From positions 1-32,142 of the forward strand of contig NZ_MEFG01000032.1 of NCBI RefSeq assembly GCF_001724715.1: a DNA stretch of 32,142 nucleotides, written 5' to 3'. Shown here piece by piece: positions 16,185-23,964 of this stretch. Under the pieces are notes generated by a model that was not told the origin of the DNA, did no database searches, and saw only the letters and a program-made list of their open reading frames with translations. Source of the stretch: Sphingomonas sp. SCN 67-18 (GTDB taxonomy: Bacteria > Pseudomonadota > Alphaproteobacteria > Sphingomonadales > Sphingomonadaceae). The stretch's first letter is position 1, and the number at the start of each line of letters is the position of its first letter. The position numbers and the translations under genes are program-made.

Positions 16185-17548
16185 GAGAGCGCCTCCGCCC
16201 GCATCCGGCGATTCTCGCCATTTCTCCTGTCGATCCAGCGGATGATCTTGCGCGGCAGGCTGTTGGGGTTCTCGCTGGCGCCGATGATCGCGAAGACGGG
16301 CGCTGAGGCGGAATATTCCAGATCCATGTCGCTGCGCACGCGGCGGCCGATCAGCTCGGTGAGCAGCGCGATGACGACGCCCAGGCCGCCGCCCAGCAGG
16401 ATGCTGCCGACGATGATCAGCGGCACGTTGGGGAAGGCGGGTTCGGTCGGCGTCGTCGCCGTGCCGAGCGGGGTCATGCCGGCCTCGCCGACATCGGCTT
16501 CGAGGCGCAGGTCTGCGGCGCGCTGCGCGGCCTTTTGATACTGGTCGCGCTTCAGGTCGATGTCGCGCTGCATCTGGTTCAGCTCGTCGATCTTGTCGCG
16601 CTGGCCGATCACCCGGCTTTTCTGGCGCTCATAGGCGCTTTCGATTTCCGCGCTCGTCGCGCCCGCCGGGGCCAGGCCCCGCTGCATCGCGGCATTCTGG
16701 CGGGCCACTTCGGCCGAAAGCACCTGGCGCTGGCGCTGCAATGCCTGGAAGGTCGGGTGGTTCGGGCCGAGGGTGGCCGCCGCCTGGGCGAGCTGCTGCT
16801 CGATCGTGTCGAGCTGGACGCTGGCGGGCGACGAAATCGCGCCGACGCCCGCGCCCGACAGGCCGCTGCTCACCACGCTCTGCGTGGACAGCGCCGCCAG
16901 CTTCGAGCTTTCAAGATCGGTATTGTCCGGCTGGAGGACGATGCCGTTCTGCTTGGCGAACTCGTTGCGCTGCTTTTCCGCCGCGGTGAGCAGCTGCAGC
17001 GCCTTTTCCGACTGTTCGCGATACCAGTTCGCCGTGCGGCTCGCCGATTCCCGGCGGGTTTCGAGGCTTTGGTCGATATAGGTGGCGCGGATGAGGTTGG
17101 CGATCTGATGCGCCACCTCCGGCGAGGAATCCGAATAGGTGATTTCGAGGATGTTGCTGCCCTGGAGCAGGCTGGCCTCGGTGCCGTCGATCACCTTGTC
17201 CGCCAGCCAGCGCCGGATATCGCCTTCGCCGTCCATCTTCTTGTTGAACAGCTCGACGAATTTCGGGTCCTTGGCCCAGCCGGCCTGATCGACCACCTGA
17301 CCGGCGGTGCGGTAATCCTTGATCAGCTCGATCTGGGTGCTGATGTAGGCGCGCAGGATCTGCGTGGACATAAGCTGGCCGGTGACGGGATCCGGCTTCA
17401 CCACGTCCAGCATCACCCGGCTTTTCGCCTCGTAACGGGTCGGCAGCAGCTGCGACACGACCACGCCGATGAAGGTGCACGCCAGCAGCGCGGCGATGAT
17501 GATCGATCGGCGTGCCCAAAAGATACGCAGGAACTGGATGAGACTCAC
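16181..17548 (-). CDS. Wzz-type polysaccharide chain-length/co-polymerase protein (SpsC/GelC type), copy 1
   Basis: Inner-membrane polysaccharide co-polymerase of 455 residues that would set EPS chain length with the CpsD-like partner. The architecture is an N-terminal helix at about 15-35, the Wzz domain (LLPTRYEAKSRVML, then DPVTGQLMSTQILRAYISTQ), a long periplasmic coiled region (about 170-350) with LGPNHPTFQALQRQ, and a second helix at 377-400 after the FPNVP proline motif. A short cytosolic tail lacks an ATPase domain, which is supplied by the overlapping downstream gene. The start codon is GTG 17548, with GGAAAGG seven bases upstream. It is strikingly similar to the protein at 28967-30331 over its full length. 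Confidence 0.92.
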   Translation of the reverse strand: MSLIQFLRIFWARRSIIIAALLACTFIGVVVSQLLPTRYEAKSRVMLDVVKPDPVTGQLMSTQILRAYISTQIELIKDYRTAGQVVDQAGWAKDPKFVELFNKKMDGEGDIRRWLADKVIDGTEASLLQGSNILEITYSDSSPEVAHQIANLIRATYIDQSLETRRESASRTANWYREQSEKALQLLTAAEKQRNEFAKQNGIVLQPDNTDLESSKLAALSTQSVVSSGLSGAGVGAISSPASVQLDTIEQQLAQAAATLGPNHPTFQALQRQRQVLSAEVARQNAAMQRGLAPAGATSAEIESAYERQKSRVIGQRDKIDELNQMQRDIDLKRDQYQKAAQRAADLRLEADVGEAGMTPLGTATTPTEPAFPNVPLIIVGSILLGGGLGVVIALLTELIGRRVRSDMDLEYSASAPVFAIIGASENPNSLPRKIIRWIDRRNGENRRMRAEALS

Positions 17549-17577
17549 GTCGATGCCTTTCCGTCAAACAGGCAGGA

Positions 17578-18423
17578 TCAGAACAATCGTTCGCCGACCA
17601 CGATCACGTCGCCCGATTTGATGGGCAATTCCATTTCCACCTTCACGGGTTCGCCGTTGCGGAAGATCTTCACCCGCTTTTCCGATCCCGCCTGGGTCAG
17701 CCCGCCGCCGCGCGCCAGTGCCTTGCGCACGGTCATGCCGGTCTGGATGCCATAGACGCCCGGCGCGTTGATCTGCCCGTAGATATAGAAGGTTTCGGCT
17801 TCCGGCACGTAGATCTTGTCGCCGGCGCCGACCACGGGGTCGTCGGCTTCGGAACCCATGGCGAGCTGGCGGAAGGGGAGCTTCAGTTCCGAACCGTCCT
17901 CGCGCCGCACGATGATGTAATCGGCGCCGGACGGCTTCAGCCCGCCGGCCCGCGCGATGATTTCCGAGACGCGATAGGCGCGGTCCACCGGCTGCAGGCC
18001 GGGCTGGACCACCTCGCCCAGCACGACCACGTAGCGGCTGGCATAGGAGGCGATCTCGACCGTGACGATCGGGTTGGAATAATAGCCGCCGGCGCGCAGC
18101 TGGGCGCCGACATCGGTGGCGAAGGTGATCGGTGTCTTGCCGCGCACCTGGACGGTGCCGATGAAGGGCAGGGCGATCATGCCGTCGGAACGGATGCGGG
18201 CGCGCGTCTTGAATTCAGGCTGGCCGAGGACATCCACTTCGACCACGTCGTCCGGGCCGAGGATATAGCCCGAATCGGCCGGATTGACGGCGCCGCTCGT
18301 GGTCGGCGCGGGCGCCGTCGCCGCCGGGGGCGGCGCAGCCGGCGGCAATTGCTGCGCGAGCGCGGGGGCCGCGCCGGCCGCAACCATGATAAGCAGCGCA
18401 AGAAGTCGTTTCAGATATGTCAT
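17578..18423 (-). CDS. Wza-like polysaccharide export protein (OPX family, SpsD/GelD type)
   Basis: A 281-residue outer-membrane/periplasmic export protein that continues the Wzz channel across the envelope. The signal peptide ends ALA-Q (residues 21-24) with no lipobox cysteine, unlike E. coli Wza. A Pro/Ala/Thr-rich linker follows to about residue 50, then the poly-export domain (YILGPDDVVEVDVLGQPEF onward, with DGMIALPFIGTVQVRG) and SLBB-type beta-grasp repeats (VLGEVVQPGLQPVDRAYRVSEIIARAGG and IYGQINAPGVYGIQTGMTVRKALARGGG). The start at ATG 18423 is preferred over an in-frame upstream start at 18444 because GAGGA lies five bases before it and the signal peptide begins there. The gap to the Wzz start is 29 bp, consistent with one operon. 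Confidence 0.92.
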   Translation of the reverse strand: MTYLKRLLALLIMVAAGAAPALAQQLPPAAPPPAATAPAPTTSGAVNPADSGYILGPDDVVEVDVLGQPEFKTRARIRSDGMIALPFIGTVQVRGKTPITFATDVGAQLRAGGYYSNPIVTVEIASYASRYVVVLGEVVQPGLQPVDRAYRVSEIIARAGGLKPSGADYIIVRREDGSELKLPFRQLAMGSEADDPVVGAGDKIYVPEAETFYIYGQINAPGVYGIQTGMTVRKALARGGGLTQAGSEKRVKIFRNGEPVKVEMELPIKSGDVIVVGERLF

Positions 18424-18464
18424 AGGGTCCTCATCAGCCAGCACGGCCTATAACAAGACAATTA

Positions 18465-19661
18465 CTAAAAAGCGTACGACACCCACAGGGATGCCTGGGC
18501 GCTATCATAATCGAATAGCGAGTTGCCGGCTGAACGCTTGTTGTACGAAAGCTCGCTGCCCAGGCTCCAGTGCCGGGCGGCCGCATAGCGCAGGCCGCCG
18601 AAGACGCGATAATTCTTGTCGTTCCGCAGCGCGGCGAAGCCCGGCAGGGCGAGCGGCGACTGGCGCAGGCGGCGGTTGACATAGCTGGCGCCGCCCTGAA
18701 GCGTCAGGGCGTCGGTCAGCGAATAATCCGCGCTGAAATGGAGGTTGTCGGTGATCGAATAGCTGATTTCCAGCAGGTTCGACTGGTCGACGCGGCGGCC
18801 GACCCCCACCGTCATGCGCGTGCGGCTGCCCGGCGTGATGGTGAGATCGGCGGAATAGGACGGGCCGGAAAAGCTCGGCACGCCGGCCAGCTTGGGGCGG
18901 ACCTTGGTATAGCCGGCGGAAAAGCTGCCGCCCAGCAGGCGGCCGATGCGGCGTTCAAGACGCAGGCCGATGCCGAACACCTCGACCCCGTCGTCGGCGG
19001 GCGACGGGCCCAGCGTCTGGCGGTGGGGGTAGGTGGTGTTGGTATAATCGCCATAGACGGACAGCACGCCCAGCGTGGGGCGGGCATAGCCGATGCTCAC
19101 GTCGATCGTGTCGGAGCGGTAGTTGCTGCGCCGCCGGAGGATCGAGCTGTTCTCGCTGTCCGTATGGCGATAGCCGACGGAGGAGGAGATGCCGATGTCC
19201 TGCGAGCAGTTCGCCCGGACCAGATAGCTGCGCTGCTCGTTCACATTGCCGGGGTCGAAGCCGTCGATATAATCGAGCAGATTATCCTCGCCGCGCGAAT
19301 ATTCGCCGCCCACCACGCCGCCGCAGCCGCCGCCGGCCGCCAGGTTGAGCCCGCCGGCCAGGCCGATGCGCTCGCGGTTGAACTGGGTGTTGCTGGCGTA
19401 GAAATCATAGCCCACCGAGCCGTTCAGGTAGATGGACTGGCGGCTGACCGGCAGCAGCACGTCCACGTTGAGCGCCGGGGAGGTGATGAAATCGTCGCCC
19501 TTGCGGGTGGAGGTGTTGGCGAGGGCGTTGGTCGCCCGCAATGCGTTGGTGTCGTAGGTCAGCCGGTTGGAGACGCTGATGTCCACGCGCCGCTCCGACT
19601 GGGCCGACGCCGTTCCAGCGATGCCGAGCAGGGCGATACCGATGCCATATGATACTTTCAC
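18465..19661 (-). CDS. Outer-membrane beta-barrel protein of EPS cluster (SpsF/GelF position)
   Basis: A 398-residue secreted protein with a signal peptide ending TASA-Q, followed by alternating polar/aromatic strands throughout (for example SIYLNGSVGYDFYAS, LHFSADYSLTDALTLQGGASYV) and the barrel-assembly terminus SLWVSYAF. It resembles the outer-membrane beta-barrel proteins found at exosortase/EPS loci. A role in EPS secretion beside the non-lipidated OPX protein is inferred. The GTG at 19661 is chosen as start because GAGGAA lies nine bases upstream and the signal peptide begins there; in-frame codons to 19769 give no sensible leader. It is first in the minus-strand EPS operon, 41 bp before the OPX gene. 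Two internal cysteines (one in an unusual Gly-rich turn) could form a disulphide. Confidence 0.85.
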   Translation of the reverse strand: MKVSYGIGIALLGIAGTASAQSERRVDISVSNRLTYDTNALRATNALANTSTRKGDDFITSPALNVDVLLPVSRQSIYLNGSVGYDFYASNTQFNRERIGLAGGLNLAAGGGCGGVVGGEYSRGEDNLLDYIDGFDPGNVNEQRSYLVRANCSQDIGISSSVGYRHTDSENSSILRRRSNYRSDTIDVSIGYARPTLGVLSVYGDYTNTTYPHRQTLGPSPADDGVEVFGIGLRLERRIGRLLGGSFSAGYTKVRPKLAGVPSFSGPSYSADLTITPGSRTRMTVGVGRRVDQSNLLEISYSITDNLHFSADYSLTDALTLQGGASYVNRRLRQSPLALPGFAALRNDKNYRVFGGLRYAAARHWSLGSELSYNKRSAGNSLFDYDSAQASLWVSYAF

Positions 19662-19975
19662 GCGATCAGCTTCCTCAATATCATGGCCAGGTCGCTGGCC
19701 CGTCTTGGGGCTTCTACCAAGGGGATGCGCTAGCGATTCTTTCATCTCCTTGCAATATGAACCGGCCAACGGGACCGCACGGCGCGGTTTCCAATGACTG
19801 GGAATTGAAGGATTTCTGCCGAAGTTTGTAGTAAAGAAGATGTTTGAATTGATGGTTACTATCAGGATTCGGCAATTTAACTATATAGAGGCTTTCCTGC
19901 GATATGTGATCCGGGCCGGCCGGTGATGGACATGGCAGCTGTCCATGGATGATTTAAATTCGCGAAAGGGCGACA
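19662..19975. other. Divergent intergenic region of the EPS cluster (314 bp)
   Basis: No gene seen. This stretch separates the minus-strand EPS operon from the plus-strand membrane-peptide/ATPase/GT2 unit and should hold both promoters. It is clearly more AT-rich than its surroundings, particularly 19800-19900 and a SwaI-type ATTTAAAT near 19953. No convincing -35/-10 pair was found on either strand. A hairpin-forming dyad lies at 19926-19946. Confidence 0.6.
19926..19946. repeat. Inverted repeat upstream of the two-helix membrane peptide gene
   Basis: Arms ATGGACA (19926-19932) and TGTCCAT (19940-19946) form a 7-bp perfect dyad around TGGCAGC. An alternative pairing CATGG/CCATG is centred on the internal CAGCTG palindrome. 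It lies 29 bp before the ATG at 19976, a fitting place for an operator or a leader hairpin that could control translation. Confidence 0.5.
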
Positions 19976-20224
19976 ATGGAAACACCGTATGGCTGGATCA
20001 CCATCGCGATCTTCGCCGGGCTGATCGTCACATTTCTGCAGCGGTCGGTCGAGGATTCGGAGCCGCGCGATTCCATTCTCAGCTATCTGCCGCCGTCCAT
20101 CGGCTGCGCGGTCTCCAACTATCTGGGCAATGAGGGCTACCCGATCTTCGCGATCCTGGGGATCGCGGCGGTGCTTGCCTATATCTATCTGGTCATCAAG
20201 CCATTCAAACGTCACGGCGGATAA
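19976..20224 (+). CDS. Small two-helix membrane protein, unknown function
   Basis: An 82-residue protein with an AAAGGG ribosome-binding site before ATG 19976. Two hydrophobic helices (about 5-22 and 56-75) are joined by an acidic/polar loop with SVEDSEPRDSILSYLPPSIGC. The C-terminus KPFKRHGG is basic and, by the positive-inside rule, cytosolic. I recognise no named family. Codon use is GC3-rich and the reading frame is intact, so it is probably real. It lies 93 bp upstream of the ORC-like ATPase gene on the same strand, so the two may form an operon, and the peptide could be a membrane tether or partner. That link is inference. Confidence 0.75.
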   Translation: METPYGWITIAIFAGLIVTFLQRSVEDSEPRDSILSYLPPSIGCAVSNYLGNEGYPIFAILGIAAVLAYIYLVIKPFKRHGG

Positions 20225-20317
20225 TGATCGTGCCGGGTCCGCAAAATGGCTATGGAAATATCGTGGTCTGCGCGCAGACGGAAACGGCGGCGCGCGTCGC
20301 AGGGTTGAGGTAGTAAC

Positions 20318-21745
20318 GTGGCTTATATTGGCGATTTTTTCAGACGGCGCATGTTCTCGCGGAAGCGGAACGAAGAGGCCGTCGTCGAGGATGTGGACTA
20401 TGCCGAGGCGCCCGGCCGGCGCATCGTGATGCGCGACCGCGCGCGCGCCGCATCCGAACAGGAGCCCGCCCTGCCGACCTTCCGCGCGTCCGCGATGGAC
20501 CGCCCGACCGCGTTCGGGGACCGGGGCGGCAGCCAGCCGCGCGACCTGCTCCATGCCCGCCTGTTGCTGCGCGACGTCTTCACCCCGGCCCAGCCGGTGA
20601 CCGAGCGGGGCCGCTTCGCCGGCCGCCTGGGCGTGCTCGCCAGGCTGATCGAAATCATCGAGGAGCAGCGCTCGCACGTCGTCATCTATGGCGAGCGCGG
20701 CATCGGCAAGACCTCGCTGGTCCACATCCTGTCCGACATCGCCCGCGATTCGCGTTACATGGTGGTCTATGCCTCGTGCGGGGCGCAATCGCGCTTCGAC
20801 GATATCTTCCGCGCCATCCTGTCGGAAATTCCCCAGCTTTACCTGCGCAGCGTCTCGCCCACCGATGTCGAGGCGGAAGGCGGCGCCACGCTGGCCGACC
20901 GGCTGCCCGCCGAGACGTTCGACGCGCGCGAACTGGGCAATCTCTGCGCCCAGATCACCGGGACGCGCGTCATCATCGTGCTCGACGAATATGACCGCAT
21001 CCAGAACCCCGAATTCCGCCAGAGCGTGGCTGAGCTGATCAAGAATCTGTCCGACCGCGCGGCCCGGGTGCAGCTGATCCTGACCGGCGTCGCATCCAAC
21101 CTGCAGGAACTGATCGGCTACATCCCTTCCATCCGGCGCAACGTCGTGGGCCTGCCCATGCCCCGGCTGACCGACGATGAAGTCCGCGCCATGATCCGCA
21201 TCGGCGAGAATGCCGCCGGGGTGCGGTTCGAGGAACAGGCGATCCAGCTGGTTGCGCTGCTGTCCAACGGGTCGCCCTATCTGGCGCGGCTGCTGAGCCA
21301 CCACAGCGCCATGCGCGGGCTGGACGATGGCCGGATGACCGTGACGGTGCCCGATATCCGGGGTGCGCTCGACAAGATCGTCGAGGAGGCGGAGGGCCAG
21401 GTGGCGCCGCGCACGATCGCCAACCTCGCCCAGGTTTCGGGCGAAGGGCAGGCGATCGGTCTTGCCGCCGCCGCCCGCGCCGGCAGCACGCCGGACGGCT
21501 GGTTCAAGGTCAAGGAGGTGATGGCGCATCTCGGCCCCAACCGGAACGCCCAGACTGTGGCGGACGACCTGCGCGCGCTGTCCGGCGTGGACGGGCTTCT
21601 CCAGGTCGATCTGGACGGAACGGAGCCGCGCTTCTCCTTCCGCGACGAGGCGCTGCCGGTCTATCTGATGATGCTCAATGCCCGTAACCAGATGAAGGAA
21701 GATGCCGCCCGGGCGGAACCCGCGCCGGCGGCCGTCAAGGGTTGA
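20318..21745 (+). CDS. ORC/Cdc6-like AAA ATPase with C-terminal winged-helix region
   Basis: A 475-residue cytosolic P-loop ATPase. After a basic, presumably disordered N-terminus (residues 1-85) comes an AAA core with Walker A YGERGIGKTSL (Lys131), Walker B VIIVLDEYDRI (Asp223-Glu224), sensor-1-like LILTGVASNL (253-262) and a lid region beginning MPRLTDDEVRAMI. The C-terminal 100 residues (WFKVKEVMAHLG, TVADDLRALSGVDGLLQV) look like a winged-helix fold. This resembles the ORC1/TniB/STAND-like ATPases, not known EPS enzymes. The start codon is GTG 20318 with GAGG upstream. The GT2 gene begins four bases after its stop, so it is in one operon with an EPS glycosyltransferase. It may correspond to the unassigned spsJ-type gene of sphingan clusters (position only). 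Function is unknown. Confidence 0.85.
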   Translation: MAYIGDFFRRRMFSRKRNEEAVVEDVDYAEAPGRRIVMRDRARAASEQEPALPTFRASAMDRPTAFGDRGGSQPRDLLHARLLLRDVFTPAQPVTERGRFAGRLGVLARLIEIIEEQRSHVVIYGERGIGKTSLVHILSDIARDSRYMVVYASCGAQSRFDDIFRAILSEIPQLYLRSVSPTDVEAEGGATLADRLPAETFDARELGNLCAQITGTRVIIVLDEYDRIQNPEFRQSVAELIKNLSDRAARVQLILTGVASNLQELIGYIPSIRRNVVGLPMPRLTDDEVRAMIRIGENAAGVRFEEQAIQLVALLSNGSPYLARLLSHHSAMRGLDDGRMTVTVPDIRGALDKIVEEAEGQVAPRTIANLAQVSGEGQAIGLAAAARAGSTPDGWFKVKEVMAHLGPNRNAQTVADDLRALSGVDGLLQVDLDGTEPRFSFRDEALPVYLMMLNARNQMKEDAARAEPAPAAVKG

Positions 21746-21749
21746 GGCG

Positions 21750-22691
21750 ATGGTCGAGGAACAGGGCGCGCCCGGCGCGCGCCCGCGCGTCAGTGTCGTC
21801 ATTCCCCATCTGAACCAGCCGGATGCCGCCCGGCGCTGCCTCGATTCGCTTGCCGCCCAGAGCTATCCGGCCGAGCTGGTCGAGATCATCCTGGTCGATA
21901 ACGGCTCGAATGCGCCGCTCGATTGGCTGGCCACGGCTTATCCGCACGTCACCCTGCTCCACGAGCCGCGGCCCGGCCCCGGCCATGCCCGCAATCGCGG
22001 CGTCGCGGCGGCCGGCGGCGCGGTGCTGGCATTCATCGACGCGGATTGCCGGGCCGACGCCCGCTGGATCGAGGCGGCGGTGGCCGGGCTGGGCGCGGCG
22101 GACGCGACCGGCGTCGTCGGCGGCGACGTGCGGATCGACCGGGTTGCCGAGGACCGGCTGACCCCGCTCGAGGCCTATGAATCGATCTTCGCCTATCGGC
22201 AGAAGCTGTACATTGCGAAGCGCGGCTTTTCCGGCACGGGCAATCTTGCCGTCCGGCGCGCCTTGTTCGACCGGGTGGGGCCGTTCGGCGGCATCGATAT
22301 CGCGGAGGATGCGGACTGGGGGATGCGCGCCAGGCTGGCCGGTCATCCGGCGCGCTACCGGGCGGACATGATCATCTACCACCCCGCCCGCGAACGTTTT
22401 TCGGAGCTTCAGGCCAAATGGCGCCGGCATGTCGCCCATGATCTGACCCGGCACCGGCAAAAGGGCGGATCGGATGCCGCCTGGTTCGCCCGCGCGGTGG
22501 CGGTACTGCTCTCGGTTGGGCCGCATGGGCTGAAGATCCTGCTGTCGGGCCGGATTTCCGGTTTTTCGGCGCGCCTTGCGGGCATCGGCGTGCTTGCCCG
22601 CATCCGCTGGTTCCGCTTCCGGCAGATGCTGTCGCAAGCCCGGCAGGACGGCGCCAGCGCGGCCGCCGAGTGGAACCGCGCGGGTTCCTGA
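21750..22691 (+). CDS. Family 2 glycosyltransferase (GT-A fold)
   Basis: A 313-residue inverting sugar transferase expected to extend the EPS repeat unit on the lipid carrier at the inner membrane face. GT2 landmarks are VSVVIPHLNQPDAARRCLDSL (residues 14-34), the nucleotide-sugar motif ILVDNGSN, the metal-binding AFIDADCRAD (DAD at 97-99), SGTGNLAVRRALFDRVGPF (161-179) and the catalytic-acid region AEDADWGMRARLAG (185-198). The C-terminal part is partly hydrophobic (VAVLLSVGPHGLKILL) and probably membrane-associated. The ATG at 21750 follows GTTGAGG; an earlier in-frame ATG at 21702 lies inside the ATPase gene and is unlikely. Donor and acceptor cannot be assigned from sequence. Confidence 0.88.
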   Translation: MVEEQGAPGARPRVSVVIPHLNQPDAARRCLDSLAAQSYPAELVEIILVDNGSNAPLDWLATAYPHVTLLHEPRPGPGHARNRGVAAAGGAVLAFIDADCRADARWIEAAVAGLGAADATGVVGGDVRIDRVAEDRLTPLEAYESIFAYRQKLYIAKRGFSGTGNLAVRRALFDRVGPFGGIDIAEDADWGMRARLAGHPARYRADMIIYHPARERFSELQAKWRRHVAHDLTRHRQKGGSDAAWFARAVAVLLSVGPHGLKILLSGRISGFSARLAGIGVLARIRWFRFRQMLSQARQDGASAAAEWNRAGS

Positions 22692-22732
22692 CGTCCGGCG
22701 CGGGTCGCCCATCATCCGGGCAACGCCTCGAA

Positions 22733-23803
22733 TCAGGGTTTCGGCGTGCTCTCCCCGGCCTGCCACTTGCCCAGTACCGCGTTGAGATAGGCGATCAGCG
22801 CCACGGGATCCGTGGTGGCGATGACCGGCGGCTTTGCGCGCGCGCGCGCGATTGCCGGGCCGAGATCGGCGGCGTCGCGGGCCATTTCGATATAGCCGCG
22901 CGCGGCGAAGGCGGCCGTAATCTCTTCCTGATGGTCGTCATAATGCTCCCCCAGGTCGAACCGGCGGGGCATGGAAATCACCCGGCATCCCGCCCGCAGG
23001 GCGGTGATCAGCGATCCGGTGCCGCCGTGGCAGACGACGATGGCGGCGTCGTTCAACAGCGACTGCACGACATCGAAATCCAGCGTCTCGACGATCTCGA
23101 CGCCGTCCACGGGCGCGGGGCGCGGCCCGTCCGTGCCGACCTGCGCGATAACCCGCTCGGGCAGGCCGCCGCTCGCCTTCAGCGCCAGCACGGCCTCTAT
23201 CATCCGGGGGAAGCCCAGCGTGGCGCCCACCGTGGCGAACAGCAGCGGCTGCTTGGGCGGCGGCGTTCCATCCAACACCTTCAGCGGGTCGAACAGCGCG
23301 GCATCGGGCCAGATCGCCTTCAGCGGGGCGGACTGCACCACGGTCAGCGATGCCAGCGGCCGGGCGATGCGCGCGAATTTAGACGGCTTGTCGAAACGCG
23401 CGAAGGAATCGATCAGGATGAAGCGGGCGCCCATGATGCGGGCGAACAGCACCGCCCAGAAAACGGCCCCCGCGCCGGTGCTGATCACCACGTCGGGCCG
23501 CTGCGCCGCGATGATGCGCAGGGACTGGAAAAAGGCCCGCGCCGCCGATGCGAGCATGGTGAAGGTGCGGCCAAGCCGCGCCTGGCCGAGCGCGAAATGC
23601 GCCACGAAATGGACCGGATGCCTGGCGGCAAGGCTTTCCCCCAGCGCGGTATCCTCGGTCACGAAGAAATAGTCGTGGTTGCGCCAGACCGGCTCCAGAT
23701 CGAGCAGCTGGCGGACATGCCCGCCGCCCGATGCCGCCAGGCACAGGCGAAGGCGCTTTTCCGGCGGGCGGGTGCCGGGCGCGGGCGGGGACGTTTCGCT
23801 CAT
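22733..23803 (-). CDS. Alg14-Alg13 fusion glycosyltransferase (SpsK/PssDE-type, probable glucuronosyl-beta-1,4-glucosyltransferase)
   Basis: A 356-residue GT-B type transferase. The N-terminal half (about 18-175) matches Alg14/PssD: LCLAASGGGHVRQLLDLEP, DYFFVTEDTAL, PDVVISTGAGA and an ARFILIDSFAR membrane-contact region. The C-terminal half (about 186-350) matches Alg13/PssE: LLFATVGATLGFPRMI, VVCHGGTGSLITAL and the sugar-binding EHYDDHQEE. In Rhizobium these are separate genes, whereas in sphingan producers SpsK is a single fused protein that adds glucuronic acid to glucose-PP-lipid, the second sugar of the repeat. The ATG at 23803 is chosen over a TTG at 23833 because it gives the canonical length. 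It points opposite to the GT2 gene, which ends 41 bp away. The GlcA donor is family inference. Confidence 0.88.
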   Translation of the reverse strand: MSETSPPAPGTRPPEKRLRLCLAASGGGHVRQLLDLEPVWRNHDYFFVTEDTALGESLAARHPVHFVAHFALGQARLGRTFTMLASAARAFFQSLRIIAAQRPDVVISTGAGAVFWAVLFARIMGARFILIDSFARFDKPSKFARIARPLASLTVVQSAPLKAIWPDAALFDPLKVLDGTPPPKQPLLFATVGATLGFPRMIEAVLALKASGGLPERVIAQVGTDGPRPAPVDGVEIVETLDFDVVQSLLNDAAIVVCHGGTGSLITALRAGCRVISMPRRFDLGEHYDDHQEEITAAFAARGYIEMARDAADLGPAIARARAKPPVIATTDPVALIAYLNAVLGKWQAGESTPKP

Positions 23804-23964
23804 GGCCCGTCTTGGCGCGGGTCGCGATGCCAAGGCAAGAGCGGCATGCAGCGCTTAACGTTCTTTTTATTTTGATCCCCTTTACGGGAGGCATATACCC
23901 GGCGCGATTGTCGATGTGCGGGATGATGACGTTCCGCCGGGCAAGGCGAACAGAAAGGGCATTT

